Below are positions 8,094-19,136 of a stretch of DNA of 63,630 nt, piece by piece. The stretch is from Paenibacillus ginsengarvi (lineage in GTDB: Bacteria; Bacillota; Bacilli; Paenibacillales; NBRC-103111), in assembly GCF_003626695.1 (NCBI RefSeq), contig NZ_RBAH01000003.1, forward strand, positions 1 to 63,630. Reading direction: 5' to 3'. Made by a program: the position numbers and the translations under genes. Under the pieces are notes generated by a model. It had not been told where the DNA came from and made no database searches. It saw only the letters and a program-made list of their open reading frames with translations. Numbering within the stretch: position 1 is the stretch's first letter; each line of letters opens with the position of its first letter.

Positions 8094-9371
8094 TCAGGAA
8101 GCGGAGTTTTTCACGCGTTTGCCGTCCGGCTTCGCTTCCAGCGTATCCAGAAACTCGCGATTGGTTTTCGTATCGCCCAGTTTTTTGAGGAACGCGTCTA
8201 CAAAATCATGCGAGTCGTTCATATTTTTCCGAATCGCCCAAATCTTATCGAGCTCTTCCTTCGTAAGCAGCATTTCTTCGCGGCGCGTGCCGGAGCGGCG
8301 GATGTCGATGGCCGGGAAAATGCGCCGTTCGGCGAGCTTCCGGTCCAGATGCAGTTCCAGATTGCCTGTTCCCTTAAACTCCTCGTAGATGACATCGTCC
8401 ATTCTGGAACCCGTTTCCACGAGCGCCGTCGCCAGGATCGTCAAGCTTCCGCCTTCTTCGATATTACGGGCCGCACCGAAAAACCGTTTCGGACGATGGA
8501 AAGCGCTCGGATCGATACCGCCGGACAGCGTGCGTCCCGATGGCGGGATGACCAGGTTGTAGGCGCGGGCGAGGCGGGTAATGCTGTCGAGCAGGATGAC
8601 GACGTCCTTCTTCGACTCTACCAGTCTTTGTGCCCGCTCGAGCACAAGCTCCGCGACCTTGATATGGTTCTCGGGCAGCTCGTCGAACGTAGACGCAACG
8701 ACCTCGGCTTTGACCGAACGCTGCATATCCGTAACTTCCTCCGGACGTTCGTCGATCAGCAGCACGAACAGCTCTACATCCGGGTAGTTCAGCGAGATGC
8801 TGTTGGCGATTTCTTTGAGAAGCAGCGTTTTCCCCGCTTTCGGCGGAGCTACGATCAAACCGCGCTGCCCCATGCCGACAGGGCTTAACAAATCCATAAT
8901 CCGGGTAGATATATTCGTGGGCGTCGTCTCGAGAACAAACTTGGTTTGAGGATACAGAGGGGTGAGCGCCGGGAAGTGAAGCCTTTCCGCAGCCGTCTCC
9001 GGCTTTTCGCCGTTTACCGCTTCGACCTGAAGCAAACCAAAATATCGTTCATTTTCCTTGGGCGGCCTGCACTTACCGGATACCATGTCGCCGGAACGCA
9101 AGTCGAACTTGCGAATTTGCGATTGGGAAATATAAATATCCTCGGAGCTCGGCAAATAATTGATCGGCCTTAAAAATCCGTAGCCTTCCGACAAAACGTC
9201 GAGAACGCCTTCCATGAACATCAAACCGCCCTTTTCGGCCTGGGCGCGTAAAATCGCAAATATTAATTCCTTTTTCTTCATTTGGCCGTAGGACGCGATT
9301 TGGTGTTCTTTGGCCAACTTGTACAAGTCGGTCAATTTGAGCTGCTCCAGCTGCGCCAGATGCATATCCAT
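8094..9371 (-). CDS. rho: Transcription termination factor Rho
   Basis: Hexameric RNA-dependent ATPase that ends transcription. It has the N-terminal Rho_N helix ([25 protein letters not shown]), the cold-shock-like RNA-binding fold ([20 protein letters not shown]), Walker A (APPKAGKT), Walker B ([13 protein letters not shown]) and the Q-loop and R-loop region ([20 protein letters not shown]). The 425-residue length is normal. The ATG at 9371 has a GGTGG 9 nt upstream; ATG 9380 is also possible. It is flanked by murA and by the radical SAM gene. Confidence 0.97.
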   Translation of the reverse strand: MDMHLAQLEQLKLTDLYKLAKEHQIASYGQMKKKELIFAILRAQAEKGGLMFMEGVLDVLSEGYGFLRPINYLPSSEDIYISQSQIRKFDLRSGDMVSGKCRPPKENERYFGLLQVEAVNGEKPETAAERLHFPALTPLYPQTKFVLETTPTNISTRIMDLLSPVGMGQRGLIVAPPKAGKTLLLKEIANSISLNYPDVELFVLLIDERPEEVTDMQRSVKAEVVASTFDELPENHIKVAELVLERAQRLVESKKDVVILLDSITRLARAYNLVIPPSGRTLSGGIDPSAFHRPKRFFGAARNIEEGGSLTILATALVETGSRMDDVIYEEFKGTGNLELHLDRKLAERRIFPAIDIRRSGTRREEMLLTKEELDKIWAIRKNMNDSHDFVDAFLKKLGDTKTNREFLDTLEAKPDGKRVKNSAS

Positions 9372-9436
9372 ATTATTCATCCACCACACTATTCTTTTTT
9401 CGGAAAACATTAAAATCTATCATTTCCGTTTTTCTT

Positions 9437-10726
9437 TCAATCTATTCTCACAGCCGAAGACATCTCCAGACTGTCCTCTTCCTCCCATACTTCCGCTCCG
9501 AGACCGCGCAAGTTAACGACCAGGTTCTCGTAACCCCGGTGTATGTATTCGACACCGCTTATCTCCGTAACCCCGGAAGGCACGGTAAGGGCAGCCGTAA
9601 ACAGCGCCGCTCCGGCTCGCAAATCGGTCGCGCGTACTTTCGCCGCTGACAGCGTGCCGCCCTCGATAATCGCCGAGCGTCCCTCAACTTTGATTTTAGC
9701 GCCCATACGAAGCAGTTCGGGAACATGCTTGAATCGGTTGTTGTACACATAATCGGTTAAAATGCTGACGCCTTTCGCTTGCGTGAGGAGACTGGTCATC
9801 GGGGACTGAAGATCGGTGGCAAAGCCGGGGTAAACGAGCGCTTTCACATCTACGCTTTCGTATTCCGGTTGTCCTACGACGCGTATCGATTCGTCCATCT
9901 CATAAATATGGACGCCCATTTCTTGGAGCTTGGCGGTTAATGCCTCCATATGCTTCGGTATGACGTTGTCGATCACGACATCTCCGCGCGTGGCTGCGGC
10001 GGCGATCATATAAGAGCCGGCCTGAATCCGGTCGGGAATGATCGAATGCCGGCAGCCGTGCATCGATTCGACGCCTTCGATGCGGATTGTCTCGGTGCCC
10101 GCCCCTTTAATTTTAGCGCCCATCGCATTAAGCAATGTCGCTACATCTATAATTTCTGGCTCTTTGGCCGCATTTTCGATCAAAGTAATGCCTTTGGCGC
10201 GTGAAGCCGCCAACATAATGTTAATCGTCGCCCCAACGCTGACGACATCCAAGTAAATTTTCGCTCCGCGCAGCTGCTTCGCCCGGATATGCAAGCTTCC
10301 GTACTCGCTGCGCACCTCGGCGCCCAACGCCTCAAAACCTTTCATATGCTGATCGATCGGCCTAGGTTCGAAATTACAGCCGCCCGGCAGCCCGATCGTC
10401 GCTTCCCCGAATCGTCCGAGAAGCGCGCCCATCAAATAATAGGAAGCTCGCAGCTTCTTCACATTCCCGTTTGGCATCGGGACAGACCTTAGCGCTTCCG
10501 GATGAATGATCATCGAATCGCCGCTGCGTTCCACCCTCGCTCCAAGCTCCGTAAGCAGCTCCGTATAAATATCAACGTCGCTAATAACCGGAAGATTGTC
10601 CAGCACTACTTCCGTTTCCGCCAGTATCGCCGCAGGAATTAAGGCGACAGCGCTGTTCTTCGCCCCGCTGATCGTAACCGTCCCCCGCAGAGGCCGGCCT
10701 CCCGCGACCATAAGTTTACCCGTCAT
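9437..10726 (-). CDS. murA: UDP-N-acetylglucosamine 1-carboxyvinyltransferase (MurA)
   Basis: First committed step of peptidoglycan synthesis: transfer of enolpyruvate from PEP to UDP-GlcNAc. The 429-residue EPT-fold protein keeps [13 protein letters not shown] (PEP site, Lys23/Asn24) and the loop with the fosfomycin-target cysteine ([11 protein letters not shown], Cys117). This locus corresponds to the second murA (murZ/murAB) of B. subtilis, which also lies near rho and fbaA; another copy probably exists elsewhere. It is 66 nt upstream of rho. Confidence 0.96.
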   Translation of the reverse strand: MTGKLMVAGGRPLRGTVTISGAKNSAVALIPAAILAETEVVLDNLPVISDVDIYTELLTELGARVERSGDSMIIHPEALRSVPMPNGNVKKLRASYYLMGALLGRFGEATIGLPGGCNFEPRPIDQHMKGFEALGAEVRSEYGSLHIRAKQLRGAKIYLDVVSVGATINIMLAASRAKGITLIENAAKEPEIIDVATLLNAMGAKIKGAGTETIRIEGVESMHGCRHSIIPDRIQAGSYMIAAAATRGDVVIDNVIPKHMEALTAKLQEMGVHIYEMDESIRVVGQPEYESVDVKALVYPGFATDLQSPMTSLLTQAKGVSILTDYVYNNRFKHVPELLRMGAKIKVEGRSAIIEGGTLSAAKVRATDLRAGAALFTAALTVPSGVTEISGVEYIHRGYENLVVNLRGLGAEVWEEEDSLEMSSAVRID

Positions 10727-10771
10727 TGCTGCAAATTCCCCCTAACCTTACACGAAAGAAGAGAAAATGGG

Positions 10772-10797
10772 AAACCCGGCGGAAGTCCTCCCGCCGG
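10772..10797 (-). terminator. Terminator-like hairpin after fbaA
   Basis: Minus strand CCGGCGG / CCGCCGG stem in the 90-nt gap between fbaA and murA, followed by GTTTCCCATTTTC. The T tract is poor, so termination may be partial. Confidence 0.45.
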
Positions 10798-10816
10798 CTG
10801 TTTCCCGATCGCTTCG

Positions 10817-11671
10817 TTACGCTTGGTTGCTGCTGCCGAACAAACGAATTTTCGATTTTACAACTTCAATCATCGCATTCCGTGCAGGCGTCAAATATTT
10901 GCGGGGATCGTACACATTCGCATCTTTGGCCAGAACAGCGCGGATCGCCTCGGTGCATGCAACCTGGTTCTCGGTGTTTACGTTGATCTTGCCTACGCCG
11001 GCTGCGATCGACAGGCGGATCGCCTCGTCCGGAACGCCGGAGCCGCCGTGAAGCACGATCGGTACCGGAACGGCTTTGGCCACTTGCTCGATAATATCGT
11101 AATGAATTTTCGGTTCGCCCTTGTACATGCCGTGAGCCGTACCTACCGCGATAGCCAGACAGTCGACGCCGGTTTCTTCGTAGAAACGGATCGCTTCTTC
11201 GGGCTTCGCCAGGTTGGCATGCTCTTCGTCAACGCTGATATCGTCCTCGACGCCGCCGATCGTTCCGAGCTCGCCTTCGACGGAAACACCCATCGCATGA
11301 GCGGCCTTTACGACCTCTTTCGTCAGACGGATGTTCTCTTCGAGCGTGTAGTGCGAGCCGTCGAACATAACCGAGCTGAACCCGGCGCGAATACATTTCA
11401 TGGCCACTTCAAAGCTGCTGCCGTGGTCCAGATGAAGCGCGATCGGAAGCCCGGATTTCTTGGCCGCCGCCTCGGCGATTGCTACCGTATATTCCATGCC
11501 CATATATTTCAGGGCGCCTTCACTCACACCAAAAATAAACGGCGATTTCTCTTCGATAGCCGCATCCGTAATCGCCTGAGCGAACTCCAGGTTGTTCATA
11601 TTGAATTGACCGACCGCAAACTTGCCGGCTTTCGCTTTCGGCAAAAACTCGTTCATCGAAACAAGTGGCAT
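10817..11671 (-). CDS. fbaA: Class II fructose-bisphosphate aldolase
   Basis: Glycolytic zinc-dependent aldolase that splits fructose 1,6-bisphosphate. The 284-residue protein has the catalytic and metal-binding motifs HLDHGSSFE (Asp/His), VEGELGTIGG, GTAHGMYKG (His) and VLHGGSGVPDE (His), then NVNTENQ. The fbaA-spo0F adjacency is conserved in Bacillales. It has its own extended -10 promoter upstream. Confidence 0.97.
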   Translation of the reverse strand: MPLVSMNEFLPKAKAGKFAVGQFNMNNLEFAQAITDAAIEEKSPFIFGVSEGALKYMGMEYTVAIAEAAAKKSGLPIALHLDHGSSFEVAMKCIRAGFSSVMFDGSHYTLEENIRLTKEVVKAAHAMGVSVEGELGTIGGVEDDISVDEEHANLAKPEEAIRFYEETGVDCLAIAVGTAHGMYKGEPKIHYDIIEQVAKAVPVPIVLHGGSGVPDEAIRLSIAAGVGKINVNTENQVACTEAIRAVLAKDANVYDPRKYLTPARNAMIEVVKSKIRLFGSSNQA

Positions 11672-11729
11672 TGAAAGTTCCTCCTAAATATTGTGCAAGT
11701 ATTAAAAATCCGAGTGTGGGTACTGCACC

Positions 11730-11738
11730 ATTATAGCA
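11730..11738 (-). promoter_or_regulatory. fbaA promoter (extended -10)
   Basis: Minus strand TGCTATAAT (TATAAT at 11730-11735) about 60 nt upstream of the fbaA start, with TTACCA as a weak -35 at 18 nt. The gene has the AGGAGG-type site just before its ATG. Confidence 0.6.
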
Positions 11739-11810
11739 TACTCGTCCGCGAAATGGTAACGGACCCGGACCCGCAAGGGGGCGTCCGTCAACAGGTTCCC
11801 CGTGCAGGCC

Positions 11811-11843
11811 AAAAGAAAAAGGACCCCGATTAGGATCCTATCC
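11811..11843 (-). terminator. Terminator of spo0F
   Basis: Minus strand stem AGGATCC / GGGTCCT with a 5-6 nt loop followed by TTTTTCTTTT, directly after the spo0F stop. Confidence 0.75.
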
Positions 11844-12210
11844 CTATTGGACGTAGCTGGCTGTTAACCGCCTGTCTCAGGTCGTCGATATCGAACGGCT
11901 TCGTAAAATGCGTCAAAGCTCCGAGATCGGTCGCCTCTTTAATCATATCCAATTCGCCGTATGCGGTCATCATGATGACTTTGATGCTGGTATCGATCTG
12001 TTTAATATGCTTCAAAATGTCCAAACCGTCCATGCCCGGAATTTTCATGTCGAGGAGCACAAGATCCGGCGGTTCCTTACGGACGATTTCAAGTGCCATT
12101 TTGCCGTTCGAAGCCTGAAACGTATCGTACCCCTCATTGCTGAACACTTCCACCAGCAAGACGCGAATACCGTTCTGATCGTCGACAATCAACACCTTTT
12201 TCTTATCCAA
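11830..12210 (-). CDS. spo0F: Sporulation response regulator Spo0F
   Basis: A 126-residue stand-alone receiver domain with no output domain. Acidic pocket DDQ (Asp10/11), phospho-acceptor [11 protein letters not shown] (Asp54), MMTAYGE (Thr82) and FTKPFD (Lys104) are all intact. Spo0F receives phosphate from sporulation kinases and passes it to Spo0B, then Spo0A. Position between pyrG and fbaA is the same as in B. subtilis. A sigmaH-type promoter and an 0A-like box lie upstream. Confidence 0.95.
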   Translation of the reverse strand: MDKKKVLIVDDQNGIRVLLVEVFSNEGYDTFQASNGKMALEIVRKEPPDLVLLDMKIPGMDGLDILKHIKQIDTSIKVIMMTAYGELDMIKEATDLGALTHFTKPFDIDDLRQAVNSQLRPIGIGS

Positions 12211-12360
12211 TCATCAAACCTCCTCGTTGGCTTTGTCTCCAAGCAAAGCTTGATTGAACCGTTCGCGCCCCCGCTCCTAGCACTCGGAGAAAGGTGCGGG
12301 CGCCACCGGCGAACCTCGTTCAGCCATCGTATGGACTTTCATCCGCTTAATATAGAGAAC

Positions 12361-12442
12361 ATTCGATGTGCTTTACGAGATTCCTGCTGCTTGGCGAATA
12401 AAGTTGTAAGTTTTTAACAAGGACGTTATCGACTGTCGACAA
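12361..12442 (-). promoter_or_regulatory. Probable sigmaH promoter and Spo0A box of spo0F
   Basis: Minus strand: AGGAATC (12379-12385) and CGAAT (12361-12365) separated by 13 nt, close to the sigmaH consensus (AGGAWWT, GAAT). Further upstream TTGTCGACA (12434-12442) resembles the Spo0A-binding 0A box (core TGTCGAA). In B. subtilis spo0F has both. The roughly 150-nt leader also contains a GC-rich hairpin (about 12274-12310). Assigned by eye. Confidence 0.6.
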
Positions 12443-12470
12443 GTGCTGAATAACGCTCAAAATGCTATCG

Positions 12471-14117
<1,647 letters not shown>

Positions 14118-14192
14118 TTAAAGTCTGAAAAGCAGGTACCGCCCGACCCCCGGGCAAATAACCCCACAAAGTGGAGTCTAGGCTTCGATGAT

Positions 14193-14284
14193 GGGGCTCC
14201 CCCAAAAGTAATCGGATTTAAGCGACGGAGTGTCACGCCACTTATGGGGGAACTGATTACTCCAAATCTTTTGCAGGGAGCCCC
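14193..14284. repeat. 92-bp MITE-like palindromic element in the pyrG leader
   Basis: Terminal inverted repeats GGGGCTCCCCCAAAAG (14193-14208) and, on the other strand, GGGGCTCCCTGCAAAAG (14268-14284): nine identical outer bases and a shared CAAAAG. Inside are further dyads (GTAATC / GATTAC and AAGTGGCG / CGTCGCTT). No coding capacity. It lies between the pyrG attenuator and the pyrG ribosome site. I see no clear target-site duplication. Confidence 0.55.
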
Positions 14285-14310
14285 AAAACTTATGATTTCC
14301 GTAAAATGTC

Positions 14311-14350
14311 AAAAAAAATAAAAGTGACTCCCGCCGAGACGGGGCACTTT
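14311..14350 (-). terminator. pyrG leader attenuator (intrinsic terminator)
   Basis: Minus strand stem AAAGTG and CCCCG pairing with CGGG and CACTTT (14321-14350), followed by TATTTTTTTT (14311-14320). It lies 36-76 nt downstream of the pyrG start point. Its 5' arm has a C-rich GCCCCGTC that could pair with a 5' poly-G tail. Confidence 0.8.
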
Positions 14351-14385
14351 AGTCGGATTCGCTAACGAATTGTAAATGTGTAGCC

Positions 14386-14422
14386 CAAAACATAGTTTAC
14401 CCGGTCGCCGGGAGCCTGTCAA
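14386..14422 (-). promoter_or_regulatory. pyrG promoter with GGG initiation
   Basis: TTGACA (14417-14422), 17-nt spacer, TAAACT (14394-14399), then 7 nt to GGGC (start at 14386). The run of G at +1 to +3 is the substrate for reiterative transcription in B. subtilis pyrG. Near-consensus, so a strong promoter. Confidence 0.85.
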
Positions 14423-14484
14423 GGGAACCCGGCCGGAGCGGGAAAGAGCATTGCTTGGAAACGAAATGGTGCTTAGCTTTTCGC

Positions 14485-15066
14485 TTATTTGTCGTCCTCG
14501 TCGTCGTCTTCCTCTTCCTCACCGGCTTCGTCCGCTGCTTCTCCGTCGAAGTCTTCCTCTTCCTCTTCGGACTCTTCGTCGATTTCGGCGATCTCGCCTT
14601 CGACTTCCTCGATCTCGGTATCGTCGATCGCCTCTTCGTCCTGATAGAAGTCTTCTTCTTCGCCGCTGAATTCCCCTTCGCCTTCGTAGCTTTCGTACTC
14701 TTCTTCGGACTCCTCGTCCTCCGGATAGTAATCATCATCGTCGTCATCGTCATTGATGATGCGCGGATGTTTGGAGGCCCCTACGGCAGCGTCCTCGGAT
14801 TTCTCGACCGGATACCAGCGCTTCAGTCCCCAAAGATTCGTGCCTACGCACGCAAATCTTCCGTCTATATTAATTTCTGTATATAGCTGAGCGATGACCT
14901 GCATCACATCGTCGTCCGACAAACCTTTGATCTTGGCGATTTCCTGCATCAGATCCCGGTAATAGAACGGATTTTTGGATGCTTTCAATACTTCGAACGC
15001 AAGATCGACCATCGGCATTTCTTTCGCCTGCTCCGCATCGATTTTAAGCGTATAAGGGCTGCTCAT
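14485..15066 (-). CDS. rpoE: DNA-directed RNA polymerase delta subunit
   Basis: A 193-residue delta subunit: folded N-terminal HARE-HTH domain (about 1-90, ending GTNLWGLKRWYPVEK) and a long, disordered tail almost entirely of Asp and Glu (about 105-193). Delta displaces RNA from polymerase and tunes promoter selectivity in Firmicutes. The ATG at 15066 (MSSPYTLKID) is used. It is the conserved upstream neighbour of pyrG. The acidic tail makes the opposite strand look like a basic protein; that is an artefact. Confidence 0.95.
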   Translation of the reverse strand: MSSPYTLKIDAEQAKEMPMVDLAFEVLKASKNPFYYRDLMQEIAKIKGLSDDDVMQVIAQLYTEINIDGRFACVGTNLWGLKRWYPVEKSEDAAVGASKHPRIINDDDDDDDYYPEDEESEEEYESYEGEGEFSGEEEDFYQDEEAIDDTEIEEVEGEIAEIDEESEEEEEDFDGEAADEAGEEEEDDDEDDK

Positions 15067-15530
15067 GGCCTGACACTTCCTTTCCCGACATGGTCTAAAA
15101 GACGTACGTGCCTGCGGCTCCGGCGCTGCGTACATAAGCGCGCAGACGATTCACTTTCTAAATTGCCCATTATCTTCATTAAGTAAAACCTATTTTATAT
15201 AAAAAAGCAACTACGCCGCTTCTAAACGTGAAGAGGATGTCCTCAGGGACAAGGCCGCTTGCGGAGGACGCTGCAAAAAAAAGAAGCCGGATCACCCGGC
15301 TCCTTGCAAAAGGGACTGTATCCGCTTGGCCGATGAACGACCGTTCACCACCTTGCGAACGTGCAGAGCGCCCGCAGGTGCCCTTCATTCATATTATGAG
15401 CAAGGCGTACCGATGACACAGCGAAACCGGCCTAACTTTCGAGAAAAAAGGCGCTCACCACACGCGGGCGGATGGTACAGGTTCATATCATAACACGTAA
15501 GCTTACCTGAGAGTGGGGGAGGGAAATCAC
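15067..15530. other. Gene-free stretch between rpoE and the S8 protease
   Basis: About 460 bp holding the upstream regions of the divergent neighbours. AT-rich DNA at 15176-15210 probably carries the rpoE promoter, but I cannot define its boxes. A leftward terminator sits at 15275-15301 with no clear gene feeding it. A short reading frame (15292-15348, minus, GTG start, 18 codons) ends inside that terminator's loop; it has no good ribosome site. Confidence 0.5.
15275..15301 (-). terminator. Leftward terminator without an obvious gene
   Basis: Minus strand AGCCGG / CCGGCT stem (15285-15301, 5-nt loop) then C and eight T residues (15275-15282). Strong by sequence. It would end a transcript coming from about 15310-15500 leftward, where I find no convincing gene. 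Confidence 0.75.
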
Positions 15531-16682
15531 GTGAGCGAATCGGCGCTGCTGCGAATGCTGCATGATGCGGCCGGGGCATCCTCAAAGCGCCACATTATTC
15601 ATTTCCGCAATAAGGCGGCGTACAGCCGGTTTCTAACCGCATTCGAGAAGGCCAACGAGCTGTTCCCCGTCAAGTCGGTCATCCAGCCGATCAAGATCAT
15701 TCATGCGATTTCATGTTCGCTAAAAGCCGGAAGCTTCTCGCTGCGCCACCCGAGCATTCGCCATATCGAAGAGGATATCGCGATCCGCGTGCACAGCTCC
15801 CATGCCAGATATATGCAATCATCCGTAGCGCCCCGCCAGTCCGATTCCGCCATCCCGTGGGGGGTCCGGCAGATCCGTTCGCCCGAGGCATGGAAGGAAA
15901 CTCGCGGAAGCCGCATTCGGATCGGCGTCATCGATACCGGGATCGACTACTCGCATCCCGATCTGCGGGGACGCATCTCGCGCGGCATCAATCTGCTGAA
16001 CCGCGCTCTTTTGCCAGCGGACGACAACGGCCACGGCACGCATATTTCCGGCACGATCGCCGCCTCCAATCCGGAATCGGGCATCGTCGGGGTAGCGCCC
16101 TACGCCATCATTCATCCCGTTAAGGCGTTCGACCACAACGGGACCGCCTATGTATCCGACATCGTGCTCGGCATCGACTGGTGCGTCCGCAACCGGATGC
16201 ATATTATCAATATGAGCTTCGGCATGAAAAACCGCAGCAAGTCGCTGCAGGATGCGGTCCGTTCCGCGAACCGGATGGGCATCGCCGTCGTAGCTTCGTC
16301 CGGCAACGAGGGCAAGGTTTCCTCCATCGACTATCCGGCGCGGTTCTCTCAAGTCATATCCGTCGGGGCCACGACCTCGCACAAAAAAATAGCCCCGTTC
16401 AGCAACAGGGGCCGTTCCATCGATCTATACGCGCCGGGCGACAAAATCAAATCGACTTGGCTGAATCACAAATATATGGAGCTCAGCGGCACGTCGATGG
16501 CTACCTCGCACGTCTCCGGGGTCATTGCGCTTATGCTGGCGATAAAACCCGGGCTTTCTCCCGCCGAAATCAAATCGATGCTGCAAAAAACATCGAACCC
16601 GATAGCGGGCCTGAAATCGCGTTCCGGCGTAAAAGGCGGGGAGATTGACGCCGTGCGGGTGCTGAAGCACATCGACAGCTAA
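15531..16682 (+). CDS. Subtilisin-family (S8) serine protease without a signal peptide
   Basis: A 383-residue protease with the complete triad: Asp135 (VIDTGIDYSHPD), His168 (NGHGTHISGT) and Ser322 (LSGTSMATSHVSG). Residues about 20-90 look like an I9-type propeptide (HIIHFRNKAAYSRFLTAF). No signal peptide or membrane helix is present, so it is probably intracellular, spore-associated or released by another route. The GTG at 15531 has GGGGGAGGG 7 nt upstream. It stands alone between rpoE and argS and ends at a bidirectional terminator. Confidence 0.93.
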   Translation: MSESALLRMLHDAAGASSKRHIIHFRNKAAYSRFLTAFEKANELFPVKSVIQPIKIIHAISCSLKAGSFSLRHPSIRHIEEDIAIRVHSSHARYMQSSVAPRQSDSAIPWGVRQIRSPEAWKETRGSRIRIGVIDTGIDYSHPDLRGRISRGINLLNRALLPADDNGHGTHISGTIAASNPESGIVGVAPYAIIHPVKAFDHNGTAYVSDIVLGIDWCVRNRMHIINMSFGMKNRSKSLQDAVRSANRMGIAVVASSGNEGKVSSIDYPARFSQVISVGATTSHKKIAPFSNRGRSIDLYAPGDKIKSTWLNHKYMELSGTSMATSHVSGVIALMLAIKPGLSPAEIKSMLQKTSNPIAGLKSRSGVKGGEIDAVRVLKHIDS

Positions 16683-16705
16683 GGCATCCGGCTCTATAAA
16701 GCAGT

Positions 16706-16741
16706 AAAGCGGAAAAAGCGGGACATCCCGCTTTTTCGCTT
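16706..16741. terminator. Bidirectional terminator between S8 protease and argS
   Basis: Perfect AAAAAGCGGG / CCCGCTTTTT stem (16714-16737) with a 4-nt loop and A/T tracts on both sides, serving the converging protease (+) and argS (-) genes. Confidence 0.9.
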
Positions 16742-16764
16742 TTCACCCTATGACACAGGCATTT

Positions 16765-18438
16765 CTACATGCTCTGAGGGGAAGAGACGCCGACCAGCTT
16801 CAGCACATTGCGGATCACGACGCGAATCGCGCCAAGCAGCGCAAGTCTCGCCTGCGTCAACTCCGCATCCTCCGTTATGACCCGTTCCGCGCGGTAGTAG
16901 CTGTGGAACATCGAAGCCAGCTCGTACACGTAGCGGATCAGACGGTGCGGAGCGTAAGCGGCGGCCGCATCCGCGATCTCGGCGGGCAGCTCGCCCATTT
17001 TGCGCATCAGGTCGAATTCCGCCTCGGCCCGAAGCGGCGACAAATCGACTTCATCGTAAGCCCGGATCGAGACACCCTGCTCCTCGGCCTGACGGAAGAT
17101 GCTGCAAATTCGCGCATGGGCGTACTGCACGTAAAACACCGGATTTTCGTTCGATTTGGATATCGCCAAATCCATGTCGAAGTCGAGATGCGAGTCGTTG
17201 CTGCGCATCGTGAAGAAATAACGGATCGCATCAACGCCGACCTCGTCCATCAAGTCCTCGAGCGTGACCGCCTTGCCGGTCCGCTTCGACATTTTCACCT
17301 TCTCGCCGTTCTGGAACAAGCTCACCATCTGGGCGATCAGGACGGTCAGCTTCTGCGGATCGTAGCCGAGCGCGGCCATTGCCGCTTTCACCCGCGGGAT
17401 GTAGCCGTGGTGATCCGCTCCCCAGATGTTGATCATCTCGTCGTAGCCGCGTTCGTACTTCGTGCGGTGGTAAGCGATATCCGGCGTCAAATACGTGTAG
17501 CTGCCATCGTTCTTGATAAGCACCCGGTCCTTATCGTCGCCGTAAGGCGTCGTGCGCAGCCAGGTGGCTCCCTCCTGCTCGTACACATGTCCGTTAGCTT
17601 TCAACTGATCCAGGGCGGGAGCAATCTTGCCCGTCTCGTACAAGGACGTTTCGCTGTACCAGACGTCGAACGAAACGCCGAAGCGGGCCAAGTCGCGCTT
17701 AATTTTGGCAAGCTCCTTCTCGAGCCCGTACGCCTTGAAATACGCCTGGCGCTCCTCTTCGGTTAAAGCGGCCAGCTTGTCGCCTTCCCGCTCGCTCAGC
17801 TCCGATGCGAACTGCTTAATATCTTCGCCGTAGTAACCATCCTCAGGCATGTCCGCCTGCTGGCCGAGCGACTGCAGATAGCGGACCTCGATCGATTTCG
17901 CCAGATTGTCCACCTGATTGCCGGCATCGTTAATGTAATATTCGCGGGTTACGTCGTAACCGGCGAAGTCGAGCACGTTGCAGAGCGCATCGCCGATAGC
18001 GGCTCCCCGGGCATGGCCGAGATGGAGACTGCCCGTCGGGTTGGCGCTGACGAATTCGACCTGCACTTTCCGGCCCCGGCCCACTTCAATCCGGCCGTAA
18101 CGCTCTTCCGCCTGCAAAACTTCGCGAACAGCGTCGTGCAGATAGCTTTTGTCCATAAAAAAATTGATAAAACCCGGCCCCGCAACTTCGATTTGGGCAA
18201 TATAAGCCTTCTTCGTGTCAAGCGCCGCGATGAGGCGCTCGGCAATTTGCCGCGGGTTCTGCTTCGCCACCCGGCTCAGCTGCATGGCGATATTCGTAGC
18301 CAGATCGCCGTGCGCCTTATCCTTCGGCACCTCAAGCACAATGGCCGGCAGCTGCTCCCGCTCGGCGATTCCGGCCCGTATGGCGGCTTCCGCGATCGTC
18401 TCCTTCAGTAACGCTTCGATCCGTTCAATGACGTTCAT
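16765..18438 (-). CDS. argS: Arginyl-tRNA synthetase
   Basis: Class I synthetase, 557 residues. N-terminal Add-1 domain, then HIGH-type signature [17 protein letters not shown] (about 127-143), [19 protein letters not shown] near 360-380, and the DALR anticodon-binding domain at the end. Length is normal. Its start overlaps the stop of the upstream ywiB-like gene by four bases (ATGA), so the pair is translationally coupled; the same pair occurs in B. subtilis. Confidence 0.97.
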   Translation of the reverse strand: MNVIERIEALLKETIAEAAIRAGIAEREQLPAIVLEVPKDKAHGDLATNIAMQLSRVAKQNPRQIAERLIAALDTKKAYIAQIEVAGPGFINFFMDKSYLHDAVREVLQAEERYGRIEVGRGRKVQVEFVSANPTGSLHLGHARGAAIGDALCNVLDFAGYDVTREYYINDAGNQVDNLAKSIEVRYLQSLGQQADMPEDGYYGEDIKQFASELSEREGDKLAALTEEERQAYFKAYGLEKELAKIKRDLARFGVSFDVWYSETSLYETGKIAPALDQLKANGHVYEQEGATWLRTTPYGDDKDRVLIKNDGSYTYLTPDIAYHRTKYERGYDEMINIWGADHHGYIPRVKAAMAALGYDPQKLTVLIAQMVSLFQNGEKVKMSKRTGKAVTLEDLMDEVGVDAIRYFFTMRSNDSHLDFDMDLAISKSNENPVFYVQYAHARICSIFRQAEEQGVSIRAYDEVDLSPLRAEAEFDLMRKMGELPAEIADAAAAYAPHRLIRYVYELASMFHSYYRAERVITEDAELTQARLALLGAIRVVIRNVLKLVGVSSPQSM

Positions 18439-18848
18439 TCGCTCCGATCCTCCTCGATCATTAGCCTAAGCCGGATTCGCCCGACATGGGCGCCTCCGGT
18501 GTACATATCGTAGCTCCAGGCAAGCGAGCCCAGACCTTCGTTCAGCTTGCGGTCGATCCCGTGCGTGTACATCTCCATCTCCAAACGGCCCTGCGGCAAA
18601 GTAAAGCCGCCTGTCGTGCGCACGCCGGAGCGAAACGTCAGATCGGACTGCACGTCGCCGTGGCGAATAACCTTAATATGCGTTTCATCCCATTTCACCG
18701 TCGCGGTCGTCTGGCCCATCTCCCCGTCCGGCTCGGCATAGCGCAAATAGTAGGCGCCGTTCTTCTCGTACAGCTCGCCCTTCGCTTGCTGGGTCTGCGT
18801 CTGCTCCGCTTGCTTGCTTTCAATGCGAATGTTCACGGCTCGCTTCAT
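18435..18848 (-). CDS. ywiB: YwiB family protein (DUF1934)
   Basis: A 137-residue all-beta protein ([15 protein letters not shown] onward) with alternating charged and aromatic strands ([42 protein letters not shown]), matching the DUF1934 calycin-like family. Function unknown. ATG 18848 is chosen for the typical family N-terminus; ATG 18875 is possible. Coupled to argS by a four-base overlap. Confidence 0.85.
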   Translation of the reverse strand: MKRAVNIRIESKQAEQTQTQQAKGELYEKNGAYYLRYAEPDGEMGQTTATVKWDETHIKVIRHGDVQSDLTFRSGVRTTGGFTLPQGRLEMEMYTHGIDRKLNEGLGSLAWSYDMYTGGAHVGRIRLRLMIEEDRSE

Positions 18849-19092
18849 AGTCCTGGTCGCTCCTGCCTCTTTCATAGCCTGACACAAGCCCGGCTGAATC
18901 CGGGTCGCCTAGCTTCTAATGTATCGCACCGTCCTCGCGATTACAACGAACGGCAACGTCTCTATGTAAGAAAAGCTTCTAAACGACTTTTTCCACGACG
19001 AATGACCCGGCGTAAATGGTAGCTTTTCTTGCAACATCAGAATGCCCCGGCTTCGCTCAAAACTTATACATTCTTATGTTATAAGGAAACCG

Positions 19093-19126
19093 AAAAAAAA
19101 GATGAAGGTCGCCCTTCATCTTTTCG
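19093..19126 (-). terminator. Terminator of speE
   Basis: Minus strand GAAAAGATGAAGG / CCTTCATCTTTT stem with a 4-nt loop (GCGA region) and a run of eight T residues. Located directly after the speE stop. Confidence 0.9.
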
Positions 19127-19136
19127 GCCTCAAAGA

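Noticed and set aside
14397..14886. Basic or hydrophobic reading frames opposite the end of rpoE
   Set aside because: They are frame shadows of the Asp/Glu-rich tail of the delta subunit; no ribosome site and no family.
15179..15388. 69-codon frame on the minus strand near rpoE
   Set aside because: Runs through a strong terminator, lacks a ribosome site, and resembles no protein I know.
18968..19030. 10-bp inverted repeat AAGAAAAGCT / AGCTTTTCTT
   Set aside because: The 43-nt loop has no further pairing and the repeat lies in a non-coding gap; likely chance in AT-rich DNA.
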